Below are positions 35,189-44,882 of a stretch of 64,000 bases of DNA, piece by piece. Below the pieces are notes generated by a model. It did not search any database and was not told where the DNA came from. It worked only from the letters and a program-made list of their open reading frames with translations. This DNA is from Linum tenue (Eukaryota; Streptophyta; Magnoliopsida; Malpighiales; Linaceae), in assembly GCA_946122785.1 (NCBI GenBank), contig CAMGYJ010000002.1, positions 11,730,839 to 11,794,838 of the forward strand, read 5' to 3'. A program made the translations under genes and the position numbers. Each line of letters opens with the position of its first letter. The stretch's first letter is position 1.

Positions 35189-36735
35189 CTAATATATAAT
35201 AATTAACGTGTACATTTTTGCTAGGATTTGGATTTTTCGGAAAAACCATCCATAGCTATCAGCATTCTCTCCCTCAACAATGGCGAAGGCTAAAGGAAAG
35301 ACTTGTCTGTTTGCATCCGCCCCACTGGCAATCAGGAGAGTGCCCTTGTACTTGCCGGTAAGGAATGTACCATCCACAGTAATCACAGGGATACAAAAGC
35401 CAAAACCATCAATAGAAGGCTTGAATGCCCAAAACAGTCTGCGAAAATGGCGTTCGTTACCTGCCTCTGGGGGTTGTATCTCTTCATCTTGGTATCGAGG
35501 GGAGAACACAGTCCCAGGGTTAGACGCCTCCAATGCCAGTATTAACCTGGGAAGGAATGCATATGATTCTTCCCAATCACCAAAGACGGCGGCCAGAGCT
35601 TTCTGCTTTCCATGCCACGCCTTCTTATGGATGACACACATGTGTGTGTGTTGACCGCACGGGATATGACCCAGTGACCGTGTCTCTTGCTGTTGATGGC
35701 CCGAATCCTAACATTGCACCCCTCGTGATGATTACGGCATCTGACTATGAGCCTTTTGGTGTTGGAATGAGTTGTGTGCCATTCAAAATGTCGAGTCATT
35801 GCTTCAGTCTCAAGGTCGTGCCGCACCTCCTTCTTCGAGCTAAATTGTTGGCCCTTCCTAAACCCAGTGAGTGGGCCCCATATTGGGACCTCTGGCGGCT
35901 CCATGTCGCTGTCGACCATCTAATTGTCGTCTGGAATGTGATTGTAGTAGGGGACTGGTAAATGGTCAGGAGCCACATCATGATCATTATCTGAATCTGA
36001 ATCTGGTGCTGAATCATCAGCACCTTCAAGAGGGTCTGAGCTGTCTGCACTGACGTTGTTCTCTCCTTCTTCATCAGAGGGGTCGCTGACTGGTGCTGGT
36101 GTGGCAGCCTCCATCTGATCCAGCTCATGAAAGGCACCTTCATCAGCTCCATAATGGTAGTTGTGAAAACTACCGCTGCCTGATTGGAAGTTGTACTGGG
36201 CTTGGTTGGGGACGTCCGGTTGAACTTCTTCTTCATATGACGAGAAAGATTGATGATGGCCTGCACCTTGCCCTCCATCTTGGTACTGAAAATAGGAATG
36301 AGGATCATGGTAACTTTGGTAGGGATGATCTCCATATAATTCACCTCCACCATGGATACCAGATGTTTGACCGTGTCCAGAATGACCTCCAACACCAACG
36401 GCTGGCTCGGTGTAAACGAACATCTCGGCTTTGGCCAATTTGTTGGTCCTCAAGAATTCGAGCATGGAATCGACGTCATCTTGAGTGGTTATGGTATATT
36501 CCTCATGCCACAATGACCCACTTTCTATGTTTGGATATCGGTACACCATACGATCTACTCTTCTCGTGCCATCCATGCAAGTAACGTCAGTGCATATTTG
36601 ATGGAGGTCTTCAAACTTCGGTCTGGTACCGACCGTTATTTTCTGAAAATTGCCACCAACGTAGGTGGCCCCCTTTCCGGTCTCTTCCGTGTAACCATTC
36701 CACCATCAGCCAAGCGTGAACTGACGGAATGCCAT
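35189..36735 (-). pseudogene. MuDR-type transposase, truncated
   Basis: ATG at 36733-36735 lies directly after an acceptor (TTTTTTTGTGTGCAG). N-terminal domain (DGTRRVDRMVYRYPN), acidic Gly/His-rich linker, MuDR DNA-binding zinc domain (KEVRHDLETEAMTRHFEW, CRNHHEGCNVRIRA), then after a frameshift the start of the MULE catalytic domain (FWAFKPSIDGFGFCIPVITV, DGTFLTGKYKGTLLIA, FAIVEGEN). Breaks: TGA near 36707, TAG at 35920-35922, a frameshift with loss of roughly 50 codons near 35600, and no coding sequence after GWFFRKI. The second catalytic Asp and the Glu are missing. Confidence 0.88.
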
Positions 36736-36954
36736 CTGCACACAAAAAAACCGTAGTTCAGTTAATATCATAAAAATCACAAATCACAAATAACAATAAA
36801 AAGTAACACAAAATAAACTTACGAGTTAATGTTAATGGCAAAAACACTAAATAAATATAGAGATACAACAGAAAAATGAAAAGAGAGAATGAGAGGTGTG
36901 AAGAGTATAGGTTTTCCGGGCAGTCTTATATAGGGAAAAAATGAGGAAAACCGC

Positions 36955-37325
36955 ACCTTAGAGGTGCGGTTTTAGTCTGCCATGCAGCCCTACGTCCATA
37001 ATTCTCTGCATGGTTTTCGTGTGTCGGGAAATTATTGACACACAGACCGCACTTGGGGGGTGCGGTCTACATAGTTAAAACGCACCTTAGAGGTGCGGTT
37101 TGGTTTTGGAGAAACAAAACGCATCTCTAAGGTGCGGTTTGCCTAGGTCAGGCCTAAACCGCACCTCGGCCATGCGTTTTATGTAGGCCAGAACTAAAAA
37201 CGCATGGCCAAAATGCGTTTTAGCCCCACCTAAATTGAACGCACCCTCCAGGTGCGGTTTACATATAAAACGCACCTGGAGGATGCGGTTTATATATAAA
37301 ACGCACCTCAAGGGTGCGATCCATA
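36955..37325. repeat. MULE right subterminal palindrome array
   Basis: At least eight units of the form AACGCACCTNNAGGTGCGGTT, for example at 36952-36973, 37079-37100 and 37239-37262. Each could form a hairpin with 8-10 bp arms. Confidence 0.85.
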
Positions 37326-37723
37326 AAAAAGGGTGCTAGTTTTGTAAATATTTTTGGAAGGGTGCTAGTATTGTAATTTTTTTTTAAAGGTGCTATTTCT
37401 GGAAAAATCTCGTGGGCTTGATCAGTTTAAGAGATTCCAAGCTATTTTCGAATCTTCCGTAGTCTAATCGATAGTAAAAAAACCAAAGGGAATTACAAAT
37501 TGAACCGAACTGAGGAGGTAGGGGGACTCAATCCAGATTGGCTCTTCTCTTGCTTAAGTAAACCAAACAACTTGCTGCTCTTCTTTCTACTTTAGTTTAA
37601 ATTCATCTACACTCAACCTTTCCCACTAGATAATAGATAGTTACGGAGTAGGCAGTACATCTAGGCCCCTGGTTAACTTTTATTACTTGTCCCACTATAC
37701 TGCATTTCTAGATTACGATTGCA

Positions 37724-37973
37724 TTTGGTCGTAGTTTGGTGTTTTGTTTTAGCAAGTCACTAAGTTTGCTCCTAAAGCAGTCAAATGTGTTTTCATGGGA
37801 TACAGTGATAAACATAAAGGGTATGTCTGTTATGATGTGGCTAATCGGCGGGTTCGAATGTCCTGTCATGTTGCTTTCTTGGAACATCTCTCTTATTATC
37901 CTGTTAAAGATTCGGATGCTCGTGGAGACTTGAGCTTTCTCCAACCTCTGTTGTCTTTTGATGATCCTCCCGC
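37724..37973 (+). pseudogene. Copia integrase C-terminal fragment
   Basis: FGRSLVFCF, then in another frame KFAPKAVKCVFMGYSDKHKG, VCYDVANRRVRMSCHVAFLE and FLQPLLSFDDPP, the usual end of copia integrase. Squeezed between the LTR of Athila-like element 1 and the left edge of element 2, on the same strand as the copia gag and RT pieces. Confidence 0.88.
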
Positions 37974-37978
37974 CTATC

Positions 37979-39191
37979 TAACCGTTTGCTTGTCCCCAAG
38001 CAAACCTAACTCAAACCAATGAAACTCTCCAGACCTCTATAGCAACAAACAACCTCGATCGTAGGTAGAGGACTTCCTAGATCATTTAGCAGCTTACGAG
38101 GTCAACCGACGCACAAGTCATCTCATAGCTCCTTTGGCGAGAACACTAGTCCCGAGTCGGCATCATGGTAAATAGTGAACAGAGGACAAATGAATCGTGG
38201 ATGAAGAGACTCTAAAAAACAAAAGATCATGGACTCACATTTTTTCAAGGTGCTCGATTTCCTTCTTGAAGATGGTTGGAACCCCTTTCTTTCTTCTTTT
38301 TGCTTGTTTTTCTGTTTTTTTTCTTTTTTCAAGGGTTCCAACCTGTTTTTCAGAAAACGGGGGCTCCCACCTAGCAAAGGTTTTGCGGGAGCCCGGCTCT
38401 TACCGGCCATGCCAGGAGCGGGTGTCTCGAGCCTCGTGCGGGGAAAGACATGTAAGGGGGCTGGAGGTAGTAGGTGGAAATTGGGAACGGATTCCCGTCT
38501 CCCCTTACACACTTTCGCCCTATTTGCACGGGAGACGTTATTTTAAAGCACATTTTCGAGCACCTGTTATTTCCAAAACATGATACAAGAGTCCATGACA
38601 GGTAGAGAGTCCACAACACCACACCATTCAAGGGTCCTAAGATCACTAATTCACACAATCAACCAACACAATATGAAGAAGAAACGAGACTTCTTAAATG
38701 CATCAACATCCTCCATAGTGCTACACTACCTCCCTAGGTTGCACATTACTATAGAGACTGTCAATTCAAAGCATACTGAGCAGGCAATTGCAAGGAACAC
38801 GTACTTGGACCCCTCAAATTTTAAAAATTTGGACAGTGGACTAGGCTCCAAACACACAAACAGATCTAATGCAGTCAAAAGATAAACATCCCCCCACACT
38901 TAAGATCGACATTGCCCTCAATGGAGAAGAGGGAAGGAAAGGGGAACGATGTTACCGGTGTGCACAGACTGCAGGGGACTGGAAATGGACCAGTCGGCGT
39001 GAAACGGACTGGAGAGAGGACCAGTCGGGAACACAGGCACAGCTAAAGGAAACCAAAGAGCTCAAACACATACGTTAGGTCCAATGGTCAGCCCAATAGT
39101 TCAGCAGCCAAAAATGAAAAGAAAAAGAAACAAAAACCGACACAAGACAGTTTGCATGCTGACAAAGACCAAAAACACTCAAAACATGCCC
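37979..39191 (-). other. 3' untranslated region of Athila-like element 2
   Basis: Non-coding. A pyrimidine-rich stretch occurs at about 38283-38335. The region between the ORF stop and the left edge holds no LTR sequence when compared with 44883-46217. Confidence 0.65.
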
Positions 39192-40649
39192 CTAGGGCCC
39201 TCCAAGACCGGAGAAGTCGATCTGGTTCATGAGGTCGTCGTCGCCATCCTCTTGTGGCTGGTGTGGTGGTGAAGGATCCCACCGGGTGGTCCAGTGGTGC
39301 TCCTCCGGAGGGTGACAAGCCTGGAGCAGGTGCTCCGAGTACTCCATCAGTCGGCGGCCTCGATCTCTCTCCCGCTCGATGAGAGCACTAGTGACTCCCA
39401 TGTGGGTCTCCAATTGGCCAAGGCGCTCGTCCACTCCCGTCAGCCTGGACCAGTACTCGGACTGGTGGGCCGAATACTGCTGATAGAACTGGACCTGATG
39501 GTCCATGAGCTGCTGGTTCTGAAGACCGAGCTGCTGGAACTGGAGCCCCATCTGCTGGAACTGCTCTGTGAAGAAGTCCATCGACGGGCCAGAAGCCATC
39601 GACGGACCAGAAGGACCGGAGGAGGACTCACCTCGCACCGGTCTCCGCCGAGGCTGAAGGTCCCCAGGTGGGGAGAGCGAGGGCTCCGGCTCATCGGCAT
39701 CCATGGCGCCGTCATCATCATCATCAGCATCCTCATCCACCTCCTCGCCTGAATAGTCAGCATCCTCCTCGTCCTCAGCGAGATCGACAACCTCCTCATG
39801 GGGCATAGAAAGCCCGTCCACCCATGTACGGATGTCATCAGTGGCCAGGAGGCGGGCACTGTGGAGCACGTCCCGGCTGAGGGGTGCAGAGCCGCCCCGT
39901 GCAGACGCATCATGAAGCCCCTGGAAGCTGATGTCGAAATGCCGCGCCAACCGGGTGATCAGGGGACCATAGAAGAGGTGGGTGGGATTCCCAAGGCACC
40001 GGGAGAAGGTGGTGGCCACGAACGAACCCAAGTGGAGCATGTGCTCCGGGTACCCCATCGAGTACATGACATACAACACCCGCTTCGGAATCTTATGCGA
40101 GCCGGTGGCGTTGGGGACGATAGAGCGGGTGATCAGCAAGTTCAGGATGTGCCACTGCGGCTTGAGGGTGCTGACGTAGGTCTGGCCAGCATCGAAGTAG
40201 TCATATCGATGATCTCGCCGGGCTATCGTGCGGTAGAACCCATCCTGGTTCCAGTCGGTCGGGGTGGGGATCTCGATCTCGTGGCGATCGAACGGGTGGT
40301 ACTCGATCCCCAAGGCGTGGGCCAGCTCGTCGACGGTCAGCTCCCTGTGATGGCCACCCATCCTGAATGTCACCGCATAGGCGTCCCGGGCCTTCTTGCG
40401 GTCATAATGAAATGTGGTGTAGAACTCCCACACCAGCTCCGTGTAGGTAGGCTCGTCTATGGTCAGCAACGTCCGCCAATCGCGGTGACTGATGGCGGCG
40501 CTGAGATCCCGCATGCAGTGGAGCTGCTCGAACACCGCCCACTCGAGGTGGTAGTGGCACTCCAATCTCCCCCGGATCACCTTGCGGAACTGATCCGCGT
40601 AGTCCGGGTGCAGGCGCAGACCCTGCACAAACGGATGGTCCTGAGACAT
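39192..40649 (-). CDS. Env-position ORF: putative plant transposon protein
   Basis: 485 codons with no break. Residues about 20-230 match the 'putative plant transposon protein' domain found downstream of pol in Athila-type elements (LHCMRDLSAAISHRDW, YTELVWEFYTTFHYDR, TVDELAHALGI, DAGQTYVSTLKPQWHILNLL, FYGPLITRLARHFDI). Then an acidic stretch (DEDADDDDDGAMDADEPE), a Gln-rich segment (FQQMGLQFQQLGLQNQQLMD) and a predicted coiled coil. No signal peptide or transmembrane segment is evident, so the name 'envelope' would be unsupported. An acceptor-like TTTTGATTTTGCAG ends 4 bases before the ATG. It is the only intact retroelement ORF over 400 codons besides the one near 54 kb. Confidence 0.85.
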   Translation of the reverse strand: MSQDHPFVQGLRLHPDYADQFRKVIRGRLECHYHLEWAVFEQLHCMRDLSAAISHRDWRTLLTIDEPTYTELVWEFYTTFHYDRKKARDAYAVTFRMGGHHRELTVDELAHALGIEYHPFDRHEIEIPTPTDWNQDGFYRTIARRDHRYDYFDAGQTYVSTLKPQWHILNLLITRSIVPNATGSHKIPKRVLYVMYSMGYPEHMLHLGSFVATTFSRCLGNPTHLFYGPLITRLARHFDISFQGLHDASARGGSAPLSRDVLHSARLLATDDIRTWVDGLSMPHEEVVDLAEDEEDADYSGEEVDEDADDDDDGAMDADEPEPSLSPPGDLQPRRRPVRGESSSGPSGPSMASGPSMDFFTEQFQQMGLQFQQLGLQNQQLMDHQVQFYQQYSAHQSEYWSRLTGVDERLGQLETHMGVTSALIERERDRGRRLMEYSEHLLQACHPPEEHHWTTRWDPSPPHQPQEDGDDDLMNQIDFSGLGGP

Positions 40650-41239
40650 GTTCCTGCAAAATCAAAACACCAAAGGTGGAGCCAAGAAAAACTTGTCAGG
40701 ACCAACAGCATGGGTTCATCACTTCCCCCACACTTAAGGCCACCTAGGCTAACAGTAATACACACAGCCGGTTGAATCACTAACAACTCAACCGGAATCA
40801 AAGCAAGAATCACAGAATCAATCACATTCAAGACAAGGGCAGTTCATACACCAAAGATAAAACCATGCAAGCTCAAGGCATCCCTCACCCTACTCTAAAT
40901 CAGGCATGCAAACACAGTTCTCGGTCCTACAGGCTACAGTTCGATTTTCCATAAAAAGAGTAAGTAATAAGAAACAAACCTGGAAACACAAGTGGAACTG
41001 TAGTGAGGACACGAGAAAGGGGTGAGGGACGCGAGAGGGGGGCGAAAAAATCGCCCGGGAGGCTCGCCGGAAAATGGCCGGCGAGTCGCCGGAAAGTCGC
41101 CGGCGACGACCGGCGGCGACGGAGGAGGCGGTCGGCGGGAGCGGCCGGCGACGGCCAAAGAGGAGAGAGGGGAGAGGATTTTGAGAGTAGAGAGAGGAGA
41201 AATTTTGGAAAAAATGAGAGTAGAGAGAGAAATGACCGG

Positions 41240-41690
41240 GGGTTCCTTTAAATAGTTAAAATACCCGGTCGGGTCTCAGAAATACCCGGTCGGGTATTTC
41301 TGATTCCTCGACCGGGGTTTGCTAAACGCAGCGTATCAAATGGGCCATTATACCCGGCCTTGAGCCAAAAATACCCGGTCGGGTAATTTTGGATCAAGGT
41401 CGGGTATTTTTGTGAAACGCTGCGTGTATGGCCTTGAAACCCCCGGCCTCGAACCAAAAATACCCGGGCGGGTATTTTTGGTACGAGGTCGGGTATTTTT
41501 GTAAAAACGCTGCGTTCAAGGCCTTGGGAATCCCCGGCCTCGAACCAAAAATACCCGGTCGGGTATTTTTGGGACGAGGTCGGGTATTTCCCATTTTCCC
41601 CCGAGAAACAGAGGGGGCCCCGGGCGTGGACCAAAAATACCCGGTCGGGTATTTTGGCCCACGACCGGGTATTTCCCCCAGTTCGGCCAA
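41240..41690. repeat. Array of AATACCCGGTCGGGTATT palindromes
   Basis: About ten near-perfect inverted repeats of the form AAATACCCG-GT-CGGGTATTT, embedded in ~95-bp units that also contain AAACGCTGCGT. The same palindrome occurs in this element's LTR (about 45820-46025). Lies between the protease stop and the env-position ORF. Confidence 0.88.
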
Positions 41691-41876
41691 AAATCTCATT
41701 TCGCCCAAAATTTCAACCTCTCCTGCACGAAAACACCAAATCAAGGCATCACAGACGACCGAACTTCATTACAGACATGCAACTGACTCGACACGACACA
41801 AAAACTCAGAAAAAAGAGAAAAAGAAATGCAAACCGTGGTGGGGTTGCTTCCCCACAAGCGCTTCTTTACCGTCTT

Positions 41877-44624
41877 TTAGCTGGACGCCCATGGTGGATA
41901 CTCAGGGAGGTGCAGGAACAGGTGCCTCCAAGAGCGATCCACGTCGCTCTTGAGGTACAGCTTCAGGTTGTGGCCATGCACCCGACGGATGTGACCACCA
42001 TCATCGGTCAGCTCGACCTGGCCATCCGGCAAGATGCCGGCGAGTGAATACCCGGACGGCCAGGGTGGTCGTGGTGCAGGGGGCGGGACCAGCTCGTAGT
42101 GGTCTCCACCCTTCTTCCGTGCAGGCTTAGCAACCTGCTGCTTCGGCCGCCACTCCTCCTTGAGCTTTTTGTTCGGAGGCGAGGCTGGATGGAGTGGCGG
42201 CGAAGGAATGATAGGAGGGTCCTGCAAAATGAGAGGTGCAGAAGGATACACGACAGGCTCGTGTACCTGATCAGAAATAGCATGCACAGGTGTGACAGCA
42301 ATCATAGCACAGTGATCGAAATCAGTCACAGAAAAAGTAGCCTGTTCATTCCCAGCATGCAGGATCAGTTTACCATCATGCACATCAATAAGTGCCTTGG
42401 CGGTGGCAAGAAATGGTCTCCCTAAAATCAAAGGCACATCCACATCATCATTTATATCCAGAATAACAAAATCAACAGGATATGTGAATGCACTCACTTT
42501 AACAAGCAGATCCTCTATGATACCCCTAGGATGCACAACGAAACGGTCAGCTAGCTGAATGCTCATCCTAGTAGGGCTAAGTTCACCTAGGTCTAGCTTT
42601 TTGAACAATTTGTATGGCATGACATTAATGCTAGCGCCTAGGTCCGCCAAGGACTTACCTATATGCATGCTGCCAATAGTAAGAGGGATAGTAAAACTCC
42701 CTGGGTCCTTGGGCTTTTCGGGCAGCTTGTTCTGCAGGACAGCAGAACATTCCTCGCTCAGCAGCACTGTCGAGAGATCCCCAAGTTTCTTCTTGTTGGA
42801 TAGGAGATCTTTCATGAACTTCGCGTACTTGGGCATCTTCGACAGTGCCTCCACAAATGGTACGCTGATGTTGAGCTGCTTCAACATTGCCATAAACTTG
42901 GCAAACTCAGTCTCCAGCTTGTCTTTGTGTAGGCGAGTGGGGAAGGGAAGCTGGGGTACATGCTCCTTAACCACTGATTGTGGCTTGGGAGCAGGGGCTT
43001 CCTTCTTCACCCGCACTTCTGCATCATCGGCTGGAAGTGCTGAAGCAGGTAGTGGTTCCTCCTGCCTGGTCGGGGCAGGATCAGCCGATGTGGGCCTGCC
43101 ACTCCTGGTGAAGATGGCATCCAGCTGCTCGTGCGGCTCCCATGGATTGGGGATGGTGGTTGCAGGTAGAGTCCCCGGGGCCCGGGTAGTAAGTTGGCGC
43201 GCTAGGGCACCGACTTGGTGCTGTAAATCTTGCAGAATAGCACCCTGGTTTCTCTGTCCTGCCTCCAGAGAGGCTATGCTCTGGTCCACCCTCGTGAAAT
43301 TCACCTGGCTGGTAGTCATGAATGCCGCCAAAATATTCTTCAGATCGGTCATCTGGTTGTCGGGAGCTGGGGCTGCAGCTGGCTCGGCATACTGTCGCTG
43401 AGGCTGCTGGAATGGCTGCCCCTGCCTAGGCTGGTAGGGCTGCTGCTGTGGTGGTGGCCCCTGCCTAGCCTGGAAAGGCTACCTCTGCTGAAAACCACCC
43501 GCTGGTGCTGGGAAACCAGGTGGTTTGGTGTTGTTGCTGCTCCATGAGAAATTGGGATGCTGGCGCCATCCTTCATTGTAGGTGCTGCTGTACGGGTCCA
43601 GGCGCCGAGCATTTGCGATCAAGTCCACCTGTTCTTGGGGAGTAGAGGACTCCCTCATAGCCTGACAGTCCTCCACCCGGTGATTCGGGCTCTCACACCA
43701 CTAACACTGAGCTACAGGAGGCGTAGCTATACCTCGGCCCGGAAGGAGACTGTTGGGTTGCTTCAACGTCTGCACCAACTCAGCCACCTGCAGCTCTAAC
43801 CCGGACCTGGCCTCCATAGCATGCACGCCCCGGTCCCGGGAATTCCTGCCTCTGTTGTTCTGCCCCCAGGAATGATCTCGGGCAGCCAAAGTACTAATCA
43901 TCTGGTTCAGCTCGGGTGGAGTCTTAGTAAGAATATCCCCTCCTGGGCATAGAGACTCGATCACCCTCTGGCTGTCTGGAGTGAGGGCGCTGTAGAAGTT
44001 CCCCACTGTGAATGCATCGCTGAAGCCATGATGGGGACACTGCCAGAAGTATCCCAGGTACCGCTCCCATGCATCACGAAGTGACTCATCTGGCTCTTGA
44101 CGGAAGTGAGTGATCTCCCGCTGAATCTCGGTGGTCTTCGATGCCGGATAGTACCTGTGCACGAACTTGTCAGCCAGATCATCCCAAGAAGTGATGGACA
44201 GTGGGGGCTGGGTCTCCAACCACCTCTTAGCATTCCCCGCCAGAGAATGGGGGAAGAGGTGAAGGCGGATTGCGTCATCCGGGACACCGTTCAGCTTGAA
44301 CCCGTTCGTCAGCTGCAGAAAACGGGAAAGATGTACCCGGGCTTCCTAATCCTTCAAGCCATGGAACTGGATAGAGGATGTAATGAGTTGGATCCAGCAT
44401 GGCTTGATCTCGAAGTTGTTTGCAGGAATGGGCGGATAGAGGATGACCGGGCGGATGTCAGCAATCCGTGGAGTGTAGTAGTACTCCAAGGTGGGACCCG
44501 GTGGTGGTGGATGATGATGGGCCCCAGCTCCCTGGGGATTGGGGTCGTTCCCCAGGATCTGGTTCACCGGAGGTGGGTTTTGATAGCCTTCCATCTCGTA
44601 CTCGTCCTCAGACTCGCTGCTCAA
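41877..44624 (-). pseudogene. Athila-like gag-protease, one frame with three TAG stops
   Basis: A single frame of about 915 codons: gag (FKLNGVPDDAIRLHLFPHSL, ITSWDDLADKFVHRYYP, PDESLRDAWERYL), zinc knuckle (C-x-W-C-ESPN-H-RVED-C), and a retroviral-type protease (IGKSLADLGASINVMPYKLF, VPLILGRPFLATA). The protease active site reads DLGAS in place of D-S/T-G. Three in-frame stops, all TAG: 44346-44348, 43701-43703 (inside the zinc knuckle) and 43479-43481. The frame ends at 41877 without RT. Immediately after the stop comes the GGTAAAGAAGCGCTTGTGGG motif that element 1 has after its integrase. Confidence 0.87.
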
Positions 44625-44856
44625 TTGGCCGTCTCTGCGCTCAGTCTAGCTCGCAGTTGTCTCCGAAGTTGGTTGCAGGTGCGTTCAATCTCAGGATTCA
44701 ACGGCAGTAAACCTCCCGACTGGCTACGGGTCATGCACTATCTGCACACAATCAAGCAATGCAAACCCGTGAAGGCACAAGTGGGAAGGAACAAACACTC
44801 AATGCGAAAATGAAAATGCTAAAGTAACAGAAATCACTTTTCTTCAACAACCTAGC

Positions 44857-44876
44857 CGTCCCCGGCAACGGCGCCA
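44857..44876 (-). promoter_or_regulatory. Primer-binding site, Asp-tRNA type
   Basis: On the - strand TGGCGCCGTTGCCGGGGA, the standard Athila/Tat primer site, a few bases after the LTR end. Confidence 0.78.
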
Positions 44877-44882
44877 AAAACT

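Larger units (their letters stand above)
33503..37411. mobile_element. Mutator-like element (MULE), 3.9 kb
   Basis: Perfect 9-bp duplication GTGGGCTTG at 33494-33502 and 37412-37420. Terminal inverted repeats of about 95 bp begin GAGATTTTTCC on both ends. It carries a broken MuDR-type transposase gene on the - strand, two exons of a plant-mobile-domain-like gene on the + strand, and arrays of GC-rich short palindromes next to both terminal repeats. Sits in an Athila LTR that is continuous across the empty site. Confidence 0.95.
18652..37723 (+). mobile_element. Athila-like Ty3-gypsy element 1, left-truncated and twice interrupted
   Basis: Remaining parts in order: C-terminus of the polyprotein (18780-19055), a spacer with GGGAGGCAACCCC (about 19127), an env-position ORF in two pieces (about 19620-20345 and 29972-30910), a 3' untranslated region, a purine tract (AATGGGGGAATA) and a 3' LTR (32440-37723 with a MULE inside). 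The 5' LTR, gag, RT and most of integrase are missing. Interrupted by the Del-type element 20346-29971. Confidence 0.8.
32440..37723 (+). repeat. 3' LTR of Athila-like element 1, split by a MULE
   Basis: 32440-33502 plus 37421-37723, about 1.37 kb in all, begins TGATAACTCG and ends near GATTGCA. Collinear with the 1.33-kb LTR at 44883-46217 on the other strand, though clearly diverged (shared GGTATGRRGAACCCTAG, CTAGATAA, ACATCTAGG stretches). Contains CACGGTCGTGCA-type palindromes at about 32865-32900. Copia sequence resumes right after it. Confidence 0.78.

Noticed and set aside
39192..40649. Calling this ORF a true viral-type envelope protein
   Set aside because: No signal peptide, transmembrane segment or cleavage site is visible. 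Only its position after pol resembles env.
39798..40775. 325-codon ORF on the + strand
   Set aside because: Antisense of the env-position ORF, which has a clear domain match on the other strand.
42559..43401. 280-codon ORF on the + strand
   Set aside because: Antisense of the gag-protease frame, no domain of its own.
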